A stretch of 64,000 bases of DNA from Streptomyces sp. NBC_01241 (GCF_041435435.1 NZ_CP108494.1:4188501-4252500), one strand, 5' to 3'. Shown: positions 53,247 to 62,559, counted from the first letter of the stretch. The notes: generated by a model from the sequence alone, not told the origin. Program-made: numbers and translations.

Positions 53247-54263
53247 ATGACGGCAGTGACTGCGGACCAAGCGGCGCAGGCAGGAATTGGCAGGCCTGCA
53301 GGGGCCGACGATGCCCTGGAGGCGGCCTTCGACGCCGCGGTGGCGGCAGACGAGCGCATCGAGCCGCGCGACTGGATGCCGGACGCGTACCGCGCCTCGC
53401 TGGTCAGGCAAATGGCCCAGCACGCCCACTCCGAAATCATCGGCATGCAGCCGGAGGCCAACTGGATCTCGCGAGCGCCCTCACTGCGCCGCAAGGCGAT
53501 CCTGATGGCCAAGGTGCAGGACGAGGCCGGGCACGGGCTCTATCTGTACAGCGCCGCGGAGACCCTCGGCACCGGCCGTGAGGAGTTGCTCGACAAGCTC
53601 CACGCGGGCCGCCAGAGATATTCATCGATCTTTAATTACCCGACGCTGACCTGGGCGGACGTCGGCGCGATCGGCTGGCTCGTGGACGGCGCCGCGATCA
53701 CCAACCAGGTGCCGCTCTGCCGCTGCTCCTACGGCCCGTACGCCCGGGCGATGGTCCGCATCTGCAAGGAGGAGTCCTTCCACCAGCGCCAGGGGTACGA
53801 GCTGCTGCTCACCCTCAGCCGCGGCACCCCGGCGCAGCACGAGATGGCTCAGGACGCGGTGAACCGCTGGTGGTGGCCGTCCCTGATGATGTTCGGCCCG
53901 CCGGACGACGCATCGGCCCACTCGGCGCAGTCGATGACCTGGAAGATCAAGCGGCACTCCAACGACGAGCTGCGGCAGCGCTTCGTGGACATCTGCGTTC
54001 CCCAGGCCGCAGCGCTGGGGCTCACCCTTCCGGACCCGGATCTCCGGTGGAACGAGGAGCGTGGACATCACGACTTCGGGGAGATCGACTGGAAGGAGTT
54101 CCAGGAAGTCCTCAAGGGCAACGGCCCGTGCAACGAGCAGCGCCTCACCCAGCGCCGGCGGGCGCACGAGGAGGGCTCCTGGGTCCGGGACGCGGCACTC
54201 GCGTACGCGGAGAAGCACACAGGAGTACGGAACGCGGTACGGAACGAGGAGGCGACAGCATGA
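53247..54263 (+). CDS. paaA: 1,2-phenylacetyl-CoA epoxidase, catalytic subunit PaaA
   Basis: 338-residue di-iron oxygenase subunit that adds one oxygen atom to the ring of phenylacetyl-CoA. Iron ligands include Glu/His in KVQDEAGHGLYLYSAAE and a later EESFHQRQGYE. ATG at 53247 (MTAVTADQAAQAG) with TAGGGAGT upstream. First gene of paaABCDE. Its stop overlaps paaB (ATGA). Confidence 0.95.
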   Translation: MTAVTADQAAQAGIGRPAGADDALEAAFDAAVAADERIEPRDWMPDAYRASLVRQMAQHAHSEIIGMQPEANWISRAPSLRRKAILMAKVQDEAGHGLYLYSAAETLGTGREELLDKLHAGRQRYSSIFNYPTLTWADVGAIGWLVDGAAITNQVPLCRCSYGPYARAMVRICKEESFHQRQGYELLLTLSRGTPAQHEMAQDAVNRWWWPSLMMFGPPDDASAHSAQSMTWKIKRHSNDELRQRFVDICVPQAAALGLTLPDPDLRWNEERGHHDFGEIDWKEFQEVLKGNGPCNEQRLTQRRRAHEEGSWVRDAALAYAEKHTGVRNAVRNEEATA

Positions 54264-54550
54264 GCAGCTCGACCGATTGGCCGCTGTGGGAGGTGTTCGT
54301 GCGTTCACGCCGCGGGCTGTCCCACACCCACGCGGGGAGCCTGCACGCCCCGGACGCGGAAATGGCCCTGCGCAACGCGCGCGATCTGTACACACGCCGC
54401 TCCGAGGGCGTCTCCATATGGGTGGTCCCGTCCGCACAGGTCACGGCCTCCTCGCCGGACGAGAAGGACTCCTTCTTCGAGCCGGCCGGTGACAAGCCGT
54501 ACCGGCACCCGACGTTCTACGAGATCCCGGAGGGGGTGAAGCACCTGTGA
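54260..54550 (+). CDS. paaB: 1,2-phenylacetyl-CoA epoxidase subunit PaaB
   Basis: 96-residue PaaB bridging subunit of the epoxidase (WPLWEVFVRSRRGLSHTHAGSLHAPD, then YTRRSEGVSIWVVPS). It is needed for the catalytic complex to assemble. Overlaps paaA by 4 bp and paaC by 4 bp, so translation is coupled. Confidence 0.95.
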   Translation: MSSSTDWPLWEVFVRSRRGLSHTHAGSLHAPDAEMALRNARDLYTRRSEGVSIWVVPSAQVTASSPDEKDSFFEPAGDKPYRHPTFYEIPEGVKHL

Positions 54551-55248
54551 CCGCGGCCCTCGCCCTGGGCGACGACGCGCTGGTGCTTTCGCACCGCCTG
54601 GGGGAGTGGGCCGGCCACGCCCCCGTACTGGAAGAGGAAGTGGCCCTGGCCAACATCGCCCTGGACCTGCTGGGACAGGCCCGGGTGCTGCTCTCCCTCG
54701 CCGGGGACGAGGACGAGCTGGCGTACCTGCGCGAGGAACGCGCATTCCGCAACGTCCAGCTGGTCGAGCAGCCGAACGGCGACTTCGCCCACACCATCGC
54801 CCGCCAGCTCTACTTCTCCGCCTACCAGCGCCCTCTGTACGAACAGCTGGCGGCCGGCGAGAGCCGGTTCGCCGGGCTGGCGGCGAAGGCGGTCAAGGAG
54901 GTCGCGTACCACCAGGACCACGCGGAGCACTGGACACTGCGGCTCGGCGACGGCACGGACGAGAGCCATGGGCGGATGCAGCGCGCGGTGGATGCCCTGT
55001 GGCGTTTCACCGGAGAGTTGTTCCAGCCCGTCGAGGGTGTGGAGATCGACTGGCAGTCGCTGCACAACGGCTGGCTGGAGACCGTCACCGCGGTGCTGGA
55101 GAAGTCCACGCTGACCGTTCCGACCGGGCCGCAGTCCGGAGCGTGGACGGCGGGCGCGGGCCGCCAGGGCATCCACACCGAACCATTCGGCCGGATGATC
55201 GCGGAGATGCAGCATCTGCATCGCAGCCACCCGGGGGCAACATGGTGA
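54547..55248 (+). CDS. paaC: 1,2-phenylacetyl-CoA epoxidase structural subunit PaaC
   Basis: 233-residue ferritin-like paralogue of PaaA (ALALGDDALVLSHRLGEW, EEEVALANIALDLLGQAR, EVAYHQDHAEHWTLRLGDGTDES). It forms the AC heterodimer core but lacks a productive di-iron site in known PaaC proteins. GTG start at 54547 overlapping the paaB stop. Confidence 0.94.
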   Translation: MTAALALGDDALVLSHRLGEWAGHAPVLEEEVALANIALDLLGQARVLLSLAGDEDELAYLREERAFRNVQLVEQPNGDFAHTIARQLYFSAYQRPLYEQLAAGESRFAGLAAKAVKEVAYHQDHAEHWTLRLGDGTDESHGRMQRAVDALWRFTGELFQPVEGVEIDWQSLHNGWLETVTAVLEKSTLTVPTGPQSGAWTAGAGRQGIHTEPFGRMIAEMQHLHRSHPGATW

Positions 55249-55748
55249 CCGAGACCCTCCTGAAGGAGGAGCTGTACCGGCTCGCAGGCTCTGTGCCCGA
55301 TCCCGAACTGCCCGTACTGACCCTGGACGAGCTCGGAGTGCTCAGGGGTGTGGACGTACTCGCGCCCGGCAAGGTCACCGTGCGTCTCACCCCGACCTAC
55401 ACCGGCTGCCCGGCGATCGAGGCCATGTGCTCCGACATCGAGCGGGTGCTGCATGACCACGGCATACCGGAGGTTTCCGTGGTCACCGTGCTCTCGCCGG
55501 CCTGGTCGACGGACGACATCAGCGCGGAAGGGCGGCGCAAGCTGGCCGAGTTCGGCATCGCACCCCCGCGCCCGCACGACGCCACGGCTCCCGCAGGCAG
55601 CCCGGTGCCGCTCACGCTCTCGGTGCGCTGCCCGCACTGCGGCTCGACCGATACGGAGCTGCTGAGCAGGTTCTCCTCCACCGCCTGCAAGGCGCTGCGC
55701 CGGTGTGTGACCTGTCGCGAACCGTTCGACCACTTCAAGGAGTTGTAG
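55242..55748 (+). CDS. paaD: Phenylacetate-CoA oxygenase assembly protein PaaD (SufT/MIP18 family)
   Basis: 168 residues. A MIP18/SufT-type domain (about 10-90: GSVPDPELPVLTLDELGVLRGV, then TYTGCPAIEAMC) is followed by a C-terminal zinc ribbon with two CxxC pairs (CPHCGS ... CVTCRE). PaaD is believed to help mature iron centres of the epoxidase system. The ATG at 55242 overlaps paaC by 7 bp; a GTG at 55245 overlaps by 4 bp and is equally likely. Confidence 0.92.
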   Translation: MVTETLLKEELYRLAGSVPDPELPVLTLDELGVLRGVDVLAPGKVTVRLTPTYTGCPAIEAMCSDIERVLHDHGIPEVSVVTVLSPAWSTDDISAEGRRKLAEFGIAPPRPHDATAPAGSPVPLTLSVRCPHCGSTDTELLSRFSSTACKALRRCVTCREPFDHFKEL

Positions 55749-56807
55749 ATGTTCCATCCGCTCCGGGTCCGCGCGATCGAACGGCTCACGGACGATTCGG
55801 TGGCCGTCACCCTCGCCGTACCGCCCGAGTTGCGCGAGACCTTCCGTCACCAAGCCGGTCAGCACCTCAATGTGCGCTACACCGTCGATGGCGAAGAGAT
55901 CCGCCGCTCGTACTCGATCTGCTCCCCGGCCACCGCGGAACCGGCCGATCCGGTGCTGCGGGTGGGCATTCGGCTCGTCGACGGCGGCGCGTTCTCCACT
56001 TACGCGCTGAAAGAACTCGCCGTCGGTGATCTGGTCGAGGCGATGGCCCCGATGGGGCGCTTCGTACTCACGCCCCGCGCCGGACATTTCGCGGCAATCG
56101 TCGGGGGCAGCGGGATCACCCCGGTGCTGTCGATCGCGGCGACACTGCTGGCACGTGAGCCCGACGCCAGTTTCTGTCTGATCCGCAGCGACCGGACGGC
56201 GGTCTCGACGATGTTCCTGGACGAGACCGCCGACCTCAAGGACCGCTACCCGGACCGGTTTCAGCTGGTCACGGCGCTCTCCCGGGAAGAGCAGCAGGCA
56301 GGCCTTCCATCCGGCCGGCTGGACCGCGAGCGGCTCACCGAACTGCTGCCCGCGCTGCTTCCGGTGGCGGACGTGGACGGCTGGTATCTGTGCGGGCCGT
56401 TCGGACTGGTACAGGCGGCCGAAGGCGCGCTGCACGGCCTGGGCGTCGACCGGCCCCGTATCCACCAGGAGATCTTCCACGTGGACGACGGCCCGAACGC
56501 GCCGGCCCGCCCCCGGGCCGAAACGCCGGCTCACAGCAGACTCACCGCGACCCTGGACGGCCGCTCCGGCACCTGGCCGGTAGAGGACGGCGAATCACTG
56601 CTGGAGACCGTACTGCGCAGCCGCTCCGACGCTCCGTACGCCTGCAAGGGCGGCGTGTGCGGAACCTGCCGGGCGTTCCTGGTCTCGGGCGAAGTGCGAA
56701 TGGACCGCAACTTCGCGCTGGAACCCGAAGAGACGGGCGCGGGCTATGTGCTGGCGTGCCAGTCGCATCCGGCCACTCCAGAAGTGGAACTGGACTTCGA
56801 CCGCTGA
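55749..56807 (+). CDS. paaE: 1,2-phenylacetyl-CoA epoxidase reductase PaaE
   Basis: 352-residue electron-transfer subunit. FAD-binding and NAD(P)-binding ferredoxin-reductase domains (RRSYSICSP; GSGITPVLSIAATLL) are followed by a plant-type [2Fe-2S] ferredoxin domain with cysteines at about 299, 304, 307 and 337 (CKGGVCGTC, then LACQ). It passes electrons from NADPH to PaaA. ATG follows the paaD stop directly. Confidence 0.94.
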   Translation: MFHPLRVRAIERLTDDSVAVTLAVPPELRETFRHQAGQHLNVRYTVDGEEIRRSYSICSPATAEPADPVLRVGIRLVDGGAFSTYALKELAVGDLVEAMAPMGRFVLTPRAGHFAAIVGGSGITPVLSIAATLLAREPDASFCLIRSDRTAVSTMFLDETADLKDRYPDRFQLVTALSREEQQAGLPSGRLDRERLTELLPALLPVADVDGWYLCGPFGLVQAAEGALHGLGVDRPRIHQEIFHVDDGPNAPARPRAETPAHSRLTATLDGRSGTWPVEDGESLLETVLRSRSDAPYACKGGVCGTCRAFLVSGEVRMDRNFALEPEETGAGYVLACQSHPATPEVELDFDR

Positions 56808-56886
56808 CCGCCGACCGGCCACCACCGGCCACACCCCATGTCACCCGCCTCCACATCTCCTCCCGGCCTCCTCCTGTTCCCTTCTC

Positions 56887-56902
56887 ATAGAACCTGTTCT
56901 AT
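56887..56902. promoter_or_regulatory. KstR-like palindrome before an acyl-CoA dehydrogenase gene
   Basis: ATAGAAC-CT-GTTCTAT is a perfect 16-bp palindrome. Its core TAGAACCTGTTCTA fits TnnAACnnGTTnnA, the operator of the TetR-type steroid-catabolism repressor KstR of mycobacteria. A TTGACG (56904-56909), a possible -35, follows immediately, so the site would overlap the promoter of the gene at 56959. Confidence 0.65.
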
Positions 56903-56958
56903 CTTGACGCTCCGTCAGGTCCGGTTACAGGAGCAGCGGTTCGCGGGAGGCCAGGGCA

Positions 56959-58194
56959 GTGGACTTCACCTTCACCGAGGAACAGCAGGCAGCCACAGAG
57001 GCGGCGAGGGCGGTCCTCTCGGGCGTAGCGCCCGACGGGGTTCCCAGCCCGGCTCTCGTGCCGGGCGCGGTGGCCGAGGACATCGACCGGACCCTGTGGG
57101 CCAGGCTCGCCACAGGCGACCTGCTGGGCCTGACGCTGTCGCCGGAGCACGGCGGGGCGGGGCTCGATCTCGTCGCGCTCTGTTTGGTGCTGCGCGAGTC
57201 CGCCAAGGTGCTTGCGCGGGTGCCGTTGCTGGAGACGTGCACGGTCGCGATGGCGCTCCAGCGCTATGGCGACCCGGGGCTGGCTGCCGAGTTGCTTCCC
57301 CTCGTCGGCCGCGGCGAGTTGGTCCTCACCGTCGGGGCCAATGGCCGCTCCGGCCACGACCCGGCCGAGCTCGCCGTCACTGCGCACCGCGACGTCCCCA
57401 CGCGGAGCGACCGGCCCGGTGAGGTATCCGGCAAGGGGCCTGACGAGGCTCCCGACGAAATTCTTGGCGCTGCGACCGGCGATGCCTCTGGTGGCGCCGC
57501 GGGCTGGGTACTCGACGGGGTGCAGTCAGGGGTGCCCTGGGCGCAGGCCGCGGACTGGATCGCGGTTCCCGCCCACACGGGGGATGGCCGGGCCGTTCTC
57601 GCCCTGATCCGGCCCGCCGACGAAGGCGTCACCCTGGCAGAACAGGTCTCCACCAGCGGTGAGCTGTTCGCCGAGGTCCGGCTGGATTCGGTAAGGATCA
57701 ACAGCCGCTCGTTGATCGACACCGCCGGGGCCTGGGAGTGGCTGCGCGCCCTGCTCACCACCGGGACGTGCGCGCTCGCGCTCGGCCTGGGCGAGGCAGT
57801 GCTCGCCATGACGAGCGAATACACCGGCAAACGCGAGCAGTTCGGCTTTCCGGTCGCGACCTTCCAGTCCGTCGCCGTGCAGGCCGCGGACCGTTACATC
57901 GACCTGCGGGCCATGGAAGTAACGCTCTGGCAAGCAGCCTGGCGGATCTCCACCGGGGCCGACAGCGCGCTGCCCCCCGAGGGCGACATCGCCGTGGCGA
58001 AGATCTGGGCATCGGACGGTGTCCGTCGGGTCGTGCAGACGGCACAGCATCTGCACGGCGGCTTCGGCGCCGACACCGACTACCCGCTGCACCGCTTCCA
58101 CGCCTGGGCGAAGCAGATCGAGCTCTCCCTCGGCCCGGCTGCGGCGCACGAGGAGTCACTGGGTGACCTCCTGGCCGCACACCTCCTCGGCTGA
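56959..58194 (+). CDS. Acyl-CoA dehydrogenase (FadE-like)
   Basis: 411-residue acyl-CoA dehydrogenase of the actinobacterial FadE group (MDFTFTEEQQAATEAARAVLSG, ATFQSVAVQAADRYID, ending HLHGGFGADTDYPLHRFHAW). The typical catalytic Glu-Gly-Thr of short-chain enzymes is not evident, which matters because steroid-side-chain FadE enzymes act as heteromers in which one subunit lacks the base. The GTG at 56959 has GGAGG 8 nt upstream. It stands alone after paaE, under a KstR-like box. Confidence 0.85.
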   Translation: MDFTFTEEQQAATEAARAVLSGVAPDGVPSPALVPGAVAEDIDRTLWARLATGDLLGLTLSPEHGGAGLDLVALCLVLRESAKVLARVPLLETCTVAMALQRYGDPGLAAELLPLVGRGELVLTVGANGRSGHDPAELAVTAHRDVPTRSDRPGEVSGKGPDEAPDEILGAATGDASGGAAGWVLDGVQSGVPWAQAADWIAVPAHTGDGRAVLALIRPADEGVTLAEQVSTSGELFAEVRLDSVRINSRSLIDTAGAWEWLRALLTTGTCALALGLGEAVLAMTSEYTGKREQFGFPVATFQSVAVQAADRYIDLRAMEVTLWQAAWRISTGADSALPPEGDIAVAKIWASDGVRRVVQTAQHLHGGFGADTDYPLHRFHAWAKQIELSLGPAAAHEESLGDLLAAHLLG

Positions 58195-58289
58195 CCCCCG
58201 ACCCGACCCTCAGCCGACGCCGCCCGAGCCGCCGAGCAGTCGCGCGGCCCGAAGGACCCAGCAGCCGGGCAACCGAGCTGCCACCCGGC

Positions 58290-58634
58290 TCAGAGCACGA
58301 AAGCCGGGGTGCCGTTGTCGGTGACCATCGACCGCCCGGCACCGTCCCAGGCAAGCATCCCGCCGTCGATGTTCACCGCGTCGATGCCCTGCTGCACCAG
58401 GTACTGGGTGACCTGGGCGGACCGGCCACCGACCCGGCACATCACGTGCACGCGCTGACCGCTCTCAGCAGCCTCGGTCAGCTCACCGAAGCGACCCACA
58501 AAGTCACTCATCGGGATGTGCAGAGCGCCTTCGACGTGCCCGGCCGCCCATTCGTCGTCCTCGCGGACATCCAGCACAAAGCCGCCCGACGGAACCGCCG
58601 CGACATCCACCGAGGGCAGCGGGACGAAATTCAT
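58290..58634 (-). CDS. Rhodanese-like domain protein (GlpE-like)
   Basis: 114-residue single rhodanese domain, the size of GlpE-type sulfurtransferases. Active-site loop CRVGGRSAQV with Cys66, DVREDDEWAAGHVEGALHIP motif conserved. It should transfer sulfane sulfur in the cytoplasm. ATG at 58634. It is convergent with the acyl-CoA dehydrogenase gene and downstream of the J-domain gene by 46 bp, possibly in one operon. Confidence 0.88.
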   Translation of the reverse strand: MNFVPLPSVDVAAVPSGGFVLDVREDDEWAAGHVEGALHIPMSDFVGRFGELTEAAESGQRVHVMCRVGGRSAQVTQYLVQQGIDAVNIDGGMLAWDGAGRSMVTDNGTPAFVL

Positions 58635-58680
58635 GGGTCATGCCTTCTCTCGTACGTACGCTCCAGAGTCACCAGGAACG

Positions 58681-59646
58681 CTACTGCACCAGACCCGCCA
58701 GCTCCGCCTCACGCTGAGCGACCTCGCCCAGCAGCTGATCGGCGATCTCGTCGAGCAGCCGGTCCGGATCGTCGGGCGCCATCCGCAGCATGGCTCCGAT
58801 CGCGCTCTCCTCAAGCTCCTGAGCGAGCACCGTCAGCAGTTCCTTGCGCTGGGTCAGCCAGTTCAGCCGGGCGTAGAGCTCCTCGCTCTCGCTGAGCTCC
58901 GTCTCCGGCGTCACCGGCCCCGCCGCCCACTCCTGCGCCAGTTCGATCAGCAGCGCCTCGTCACCACGCCCGTAAGCGGCGTTGACGCGGGTGATGAACT
59001 CGTCCCTGCGTGCCCGCTCCGTCTCGTCCTGCGCCAGGTCCGGGTGGGCCTTGCGCGCCAGCTCGCGGTAGAGCTTGCGCGCCTCCTCGGTCGGCCGGAC
59101 CCGCTTGGGAGGCCGGACCGGCTGCTCGGTCAGCATCGCCGCCGCCTCGGGGGACAGCCCGTCGGAGTCGATCCAGTCGTGGAACAGCTCGTCGACACCC
59201 GGCATCGGCATCACGATCGCCCGGGCCTCCTGAGCCTTGCGGAGGTCTTCGGGATCACCGGTCCTGGCAGCCCGGGCCTCCGCGATCTGCGCGTCGAGCT
59301 CATCGAGGCGGGCGTACATCGGCCCAAGCTTCTGGTGGTGGAGCCGGGAGAAGTTCTCGACCTCGACCCGGAAGGTCTCCACCGCGATCTCGAACTCGAT
59401 CAATGCCTGCTCCGCCGCCCGTACCGCCTTGGCGAGCCGAGCCTCGGGCCGAGCCCCCTCCGTATGCCCGCCGACAGCGCCGCCGGTCCCATCAGCAGCA
59501 CCGGCGCCCTCACCAGCACCGACACCGGCTGACCGGCCGTCCGGCGCATCCGGCGCATCCGGCGCATGCTGATCGTGCTGCCGGTCGTTGTCCTGCCGGT
59601 CATCGTCGTTCCGGGTGGTCGGCACCCCGGCGGCTTCGTGGGTCAC
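58681..59646 (-). CDS. J-domain-containing protein
   Basis: 321 residues. The N-terminal 60 residues are disordered (Asp/Gly/Ala-rich). A coiled-coil-like helical region (about 70-140) follows. A J domain is centred near residues 190-235: ARKLYRELARKAHPDLAQDE with the His-Pro-Asp tripeptide needed to stimulate DnaK. The C-terminal helices are Glu-rich. It is a non-canonical Hsp40 without Gly/Phe and zinc domains. GTG start at 59646. Confidence 0.8.
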   Translation of the reverse strand: MTHEAAGVPTTRNDDDRQDNDRQHDQHAPDAPDAPDGRSAGVGAGEGAGAADGTGGAVGGHTEGARPEARLAKAVRAAEQALIEFEIAVETFRVEVENFSRLHHQKLGPMYARLDELDAQIAEARAARTGDPEDLRKAQEARAIVMPMPGVDELFHDWIDSDGLSPEAAAMLTEQPVRPPKRVRPTEEARKLYRELARKAHPDLAQDETERARRDEFITRVNAAYGRGDEALLIELAQEWAAGPVTPETELSESEELYARLNWLTQRKELLTVLAQELEESAIGAMLRMAPDDPDRLLDEIADQLLGEVAQREAELAGLVQ

Positions 59647-59704
59647 TCGTCCAGCGTATGGCCACCTCCGACACCCCGATGACGCGCGGTCGGCTCAATG
59701 CCCC

Positions 59705-61165
59705 TCACACGCCAGGTTCGGCGGCTATTCGCCCCGCCCCGATGGCCCGTACCAGCTCCGTGTGGTCCGCCTCCGTCCGGTCCGCGTACGTCACCGCGAA
59801 CGCCGCCACCGCCTCGTCCAGCTCTTCGTTCTTGCCGCAGTAACCCGCGATCAGTCGCGGATCGGCGCTGTGCGCATGGGCCCGCGCCAGCAGCGCACCG
59901 GTCATCCGGCCGTAATCGTCGACCTGGTCGGCTGCCAGGGCCGCCGGGTCCACGCTGCCCTTGCGGTTCCGGAACTGCCGCACCTGGAAGGGGCGCCCCT
60001 CCACGGTGGCCCACCCCAGCAGGATGTCGCTGACGACCTGCATCCGCTTCTGTCCGAGCACCACTCGGCGCCCCTCGTGCGCCACCCCCGGCACGTCGAA
60101 CCCGGCAGCCGGCAGATACGGCGACAGTACGGAGGGCCGCGCCTCCTTCACCTGCAGCACCAAGGACTCGCCACGGTGATCGAGCAGGAGCACCACGTAC
60201 GACCGGGTGCCGACGCTCCCCGTGCCGACCACCCGGAACGCCACGTCGTGGATCGCGTACCTGGCGAGGAGCGGCACCCGGTCCTCCGAGATCGTGCCCA
60301 GATAATCGCCGAGCCCCGCCGCCACCGCCGCGGCCTCGTCGTCCGGTACCCGCCGCAGCACCGGCGGCGCGTCGATGAAGCGACGTCCGCCGCCCCCGGA
60401 ACCCTCGGTGGACTTGGCCGCGAAACGGGCGCTGGTGTTGTTACGGGCCTTTTCCGATACCCGCTCCAGGGTGCCGAGCAGATCCCGCGCATCGGTGTGC
60501 GAAACCAATTCCTCGTCTGCGATGGCGTTCCAGGCGTCGAGCGCGGGCATCTTGGCCAGCAGCCGCATCGTCCGCCGGTAGGCGCCCACCGTGTCGTATG
60601 CACCCTGGTGGCAGGTGTCCTCGTCCGCCCCGGCCTCCCGCCCGGCGAGCACCAGCGATGTGGCGAGGCGCTTGAGGTCCCATTCCCAGGGACCGAACAT
60701 GGTCTCGTCGAAATCGTTCAGATCGATGACCAGGCTGCCACGTGCATCGCCGTACAGCCCGAAATTGGCCGCGTGCGCATCGCCGCAGAGCTGAGCGCCC
60801 ACCCCGCTGACGGGCGTGCCCGCCAGGTCATGGGCCATCAGCCCGGCCGAGCCTCGCAGAAAGGCGAACGGTGTGGCCGCCATCCGCCCCACCCGGATCG
60901 GGGTGAGCCCGGGCACCCGGCCGCGGTTTGACTCCTCGACCGCCTGCACGGCATCGGGCCGCCGGGCCGGAAGGTCCAGAGAGGAGTGAGAGGCCCTGGA
61001 CACTCTCTCCCGCAAAGCCTTGCCCACCCTCCTGGGCGACTGCGGCGCGCTCCCGCCCACCGCGGCCACCCCATCCTCCCGGCGAGCGAATCCGGGCACG
61101 ACCGGAATACGCGGATTCCCTTGTACAGCCCGCTGAACCGGCACTGTCGCTTCGATTTTGCCCAT
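59705..61165 (-). CDS. DUF2252 family protein
   Basis: 486-residue protein of the DUF2252 family, with a kinase-like fold in places: LCGDAHAANFGLYGDARG, VIDLNDFDETMFGPWEWDL and the ARRYAIHDVAFRVVGTGSVG-like segment (here ARYAIHDVAFRVVGTGSVG). The Asp/His motifs resemble APH-type phosphotransferases; the function is unknown. ATG at 61165. It is 58 bp upstream of the J-domain gene on the same strand. Confidence 0.85.
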   Translation of the reverse strand: MGKIEATVPVQRAVQGNPRIPVVPGFARREDGVAAVGGSAPQSPRRVGKALRERVSRASHSSLDLPARRPDAVQAVEESNRGRVPGLTPIRVGRMAATPFAFLRGSAGLMAHDLAGTPVSGVGAQLCGDAHAANFGLYGDARGSLVIDLNDFDETMFGPWEWDLKRLATSLVLAGREAGADEDTCHQGAYDTVGAYRRTMRLLAKMPALDAWNAIADEELVSHTDARDLLGTLERVSEKARNNTSARFAAKSTEGSGGGGRRFIDAPPVLRRVPDDEAAAVAAGLGDYLGTISEDRVPLLARYAIHDVAFRVVGTGSVGTRSYVVLLLDHRGESLVLQVKEARPSVLSPYLPAAGFDVPGVAHEGRRVVLGQKRMQVVSDILLGWATVEGRPFQVRQFRNRKGSVDPAALAADQVDDYGRMTGALLARAHAHSADPRLIAGYCGKNEELDEAVAAFAVTYADRTEADHTELVRAIGAGRIAAEPGV

Positions 61166-61327
61166 GGCGCGCGGCCTCCCCCACCCTCGCCCTGCGCTCC
61201 TGGCCCGACGCCCTGTCGCAGATCAATTGCGACGAAGGTACCGCCGTCCGCCAAAAGCCGTCTGCCCCTGTGGAGAACTCACGTTCCGGCCTGTGGACAA
61301 CACCCCATGGGCAACGCTCTGCCCTGG

Positions 61328-62470
61328 TCAGACGCCGACGGCCTCTTCCAGCTCCTCTTCCAACTCCCCTTCCAGCTCTTCCTCGTCGTCCACCTCGGTC
61401 CGGGCTTCGGCCCTGACGTGTCGCCCCCGTCCCTGTGCGGCCCCGGCCTCGACCGTTCCCCCGGCCGCCCCTGCCGGAGCAGCCTCCACCGCGACCTTCC
61501 GCCTCCTCGCCTCGACCAGCCCTGCCGCACCCATCACTGCCAGACCCACCACGAGCACCAGCACATTCCGGCCGAGCGCATGTCCGCCGAAGTACACATG
61601 GCTGCGTACGCCCTCGACGAAGCCCGCACCGTTCCAGAAGGAGTGCAGCGCACCGAAGAAGCCGGGCTGCAGCTCCGGCCGGAAGATGCCGCCGGAGCTG
61701 GTGAAGTTGAGCATCACGAAGAGCACCATCACGCCGAGCGTCGTCCACCGCTTGAGGAAGGTGTGCAGCCCGACGCCGATCAGCAGAATGCCCGCCGAGT
61801 AGAGCCAGGCCATCGCCCAGAGACCGCCGAGCCCGTGGTCCACGAGACCGAACAGCGGACCGGCGAAGACCGCTCCGATCAGGCTCACCACGAGGGACGC
61901 GGCAGCCGTCAGCGCGGCCCTGATCCGCAGCGGAAGCACCGCGCCCGCGCCGCCGATCACCGCGACCGAGGCGTAGGAACCGATGCTCACCGCAACCAGC
62001 AGGAAGAAGATGCCCTGGCCGGTCGGATCGCCGTCCGCGGTCGGTGCCGTGTCCGTCACCTTCAGCGGATGACCGTGCTCGGCGGCGACCTTGGTGAAGA
62101 TCTTCTCGACCACCGTGGCGCTGGTGTCGGACGCCGCGCGGGCCACCAGCAGCTCGGGGTGCTTCCCCGGCAGGTAGGCACCGTAACTGGCCTGTGTCTT
62201 CAGGTGATTCACCGCCGCTGCGCGATCGGGGACCGTGTGCACACTCAGCGCCCCGTCGCCCTTGTCCTGCAGCGTCTGCGCGAGCACCTGCGCGCTCGGC
62301 CCCGACCCGACCACGTCCACCCTCAGCTCGTGCGGCTCAGGGGCGTGAAACGCCCCGAGGTAGGCGAGCCCCATGCCGATGCACATCAGCAGCGGCGTGA
62401 CGAGATGGCTCAGCACATGACGCAGAGCGGCTGCGGTGGAGCCGGCGGCGGCACTCGGGCCTGAGGACAT
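61328..62470 (-). CDS. YhgE/Pip-like (ABC-2-type) membrane protein
   Basis: 380 residues. An N-terminal membrane helix (about 17-42) and an external domain of about 130 residues are followed by five to six helices (from about 150 to 325), the YhgE/Pip or ABC-2 permease pattern. The C-terminus is a long acidic tail (DDEEELEGELEEELEEA) in the cytoplasm. It may be an exporter of unknown substrate. ATG at 62470 with GGAG 7 nt upstream. It is divergent from marR and under the two MarR-type boxes. Confidence 0.75.
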   Translation of the reverse strand: MSSGPSAAAGSTAAALRHVLSHLVTPLLMCIGMGLAYLGAFHAPEPHELRVDVVGSGPSAQVLAQTLQDKGDGALSVHTVPDRAAAVNHLKTQASYGAYLPGKHPELLVARAASDTSATVVEKIFTKVAAEHGHPLKVTDTAPTADGDPTGQGIFFLLVAVSIGSYASVAVIGGAGAVLPLRIRAALTAAASLVVSLIGAVFAGPLFGLVDHGLGGLWAMAWLYSAGILLIGVGLHTFLKRWTTLGVMVLFVMLNFTSSGGIFRPELQPGFFGALHSFWNGAGFVEGVRSHVYFGGHALGRNVLVLVVGLAVMGAAGLVEARRRKVAVEAAPAGAAGGTVEAGAAQGRGRHVRAEARTEVDDEEELEGELEEELEEAVGV

Positions 62471-62484
62471 GCGGACACTCCAAT

Positions 62485-62524
62485 AGTTGGCTTTTACAAC
62501 TCCTAACCCGTTGTACTATACAAC
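62485..62524. promoter_or_regulatory. Two MarR-type operators in the divergent promoter
   Basis: GTTGTA-CTA-TACAAC (62510-62524) is a perfect 6-3-6 palindrome, and AGTTG-N7-CAACT (62485-62501) is a looser copy 24 bp away. Both use GTTG/CAAC arms as MarR proteins do. TACTAT inside the first is a possible -10 of the marR gene, so autorepression and repression of the membrane protein gene are likely. Confidence 0.65.
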
Positions 62525-62559
62525 TGAATCCCCAGGGAGACGAGACGGAAGGCGAACCA

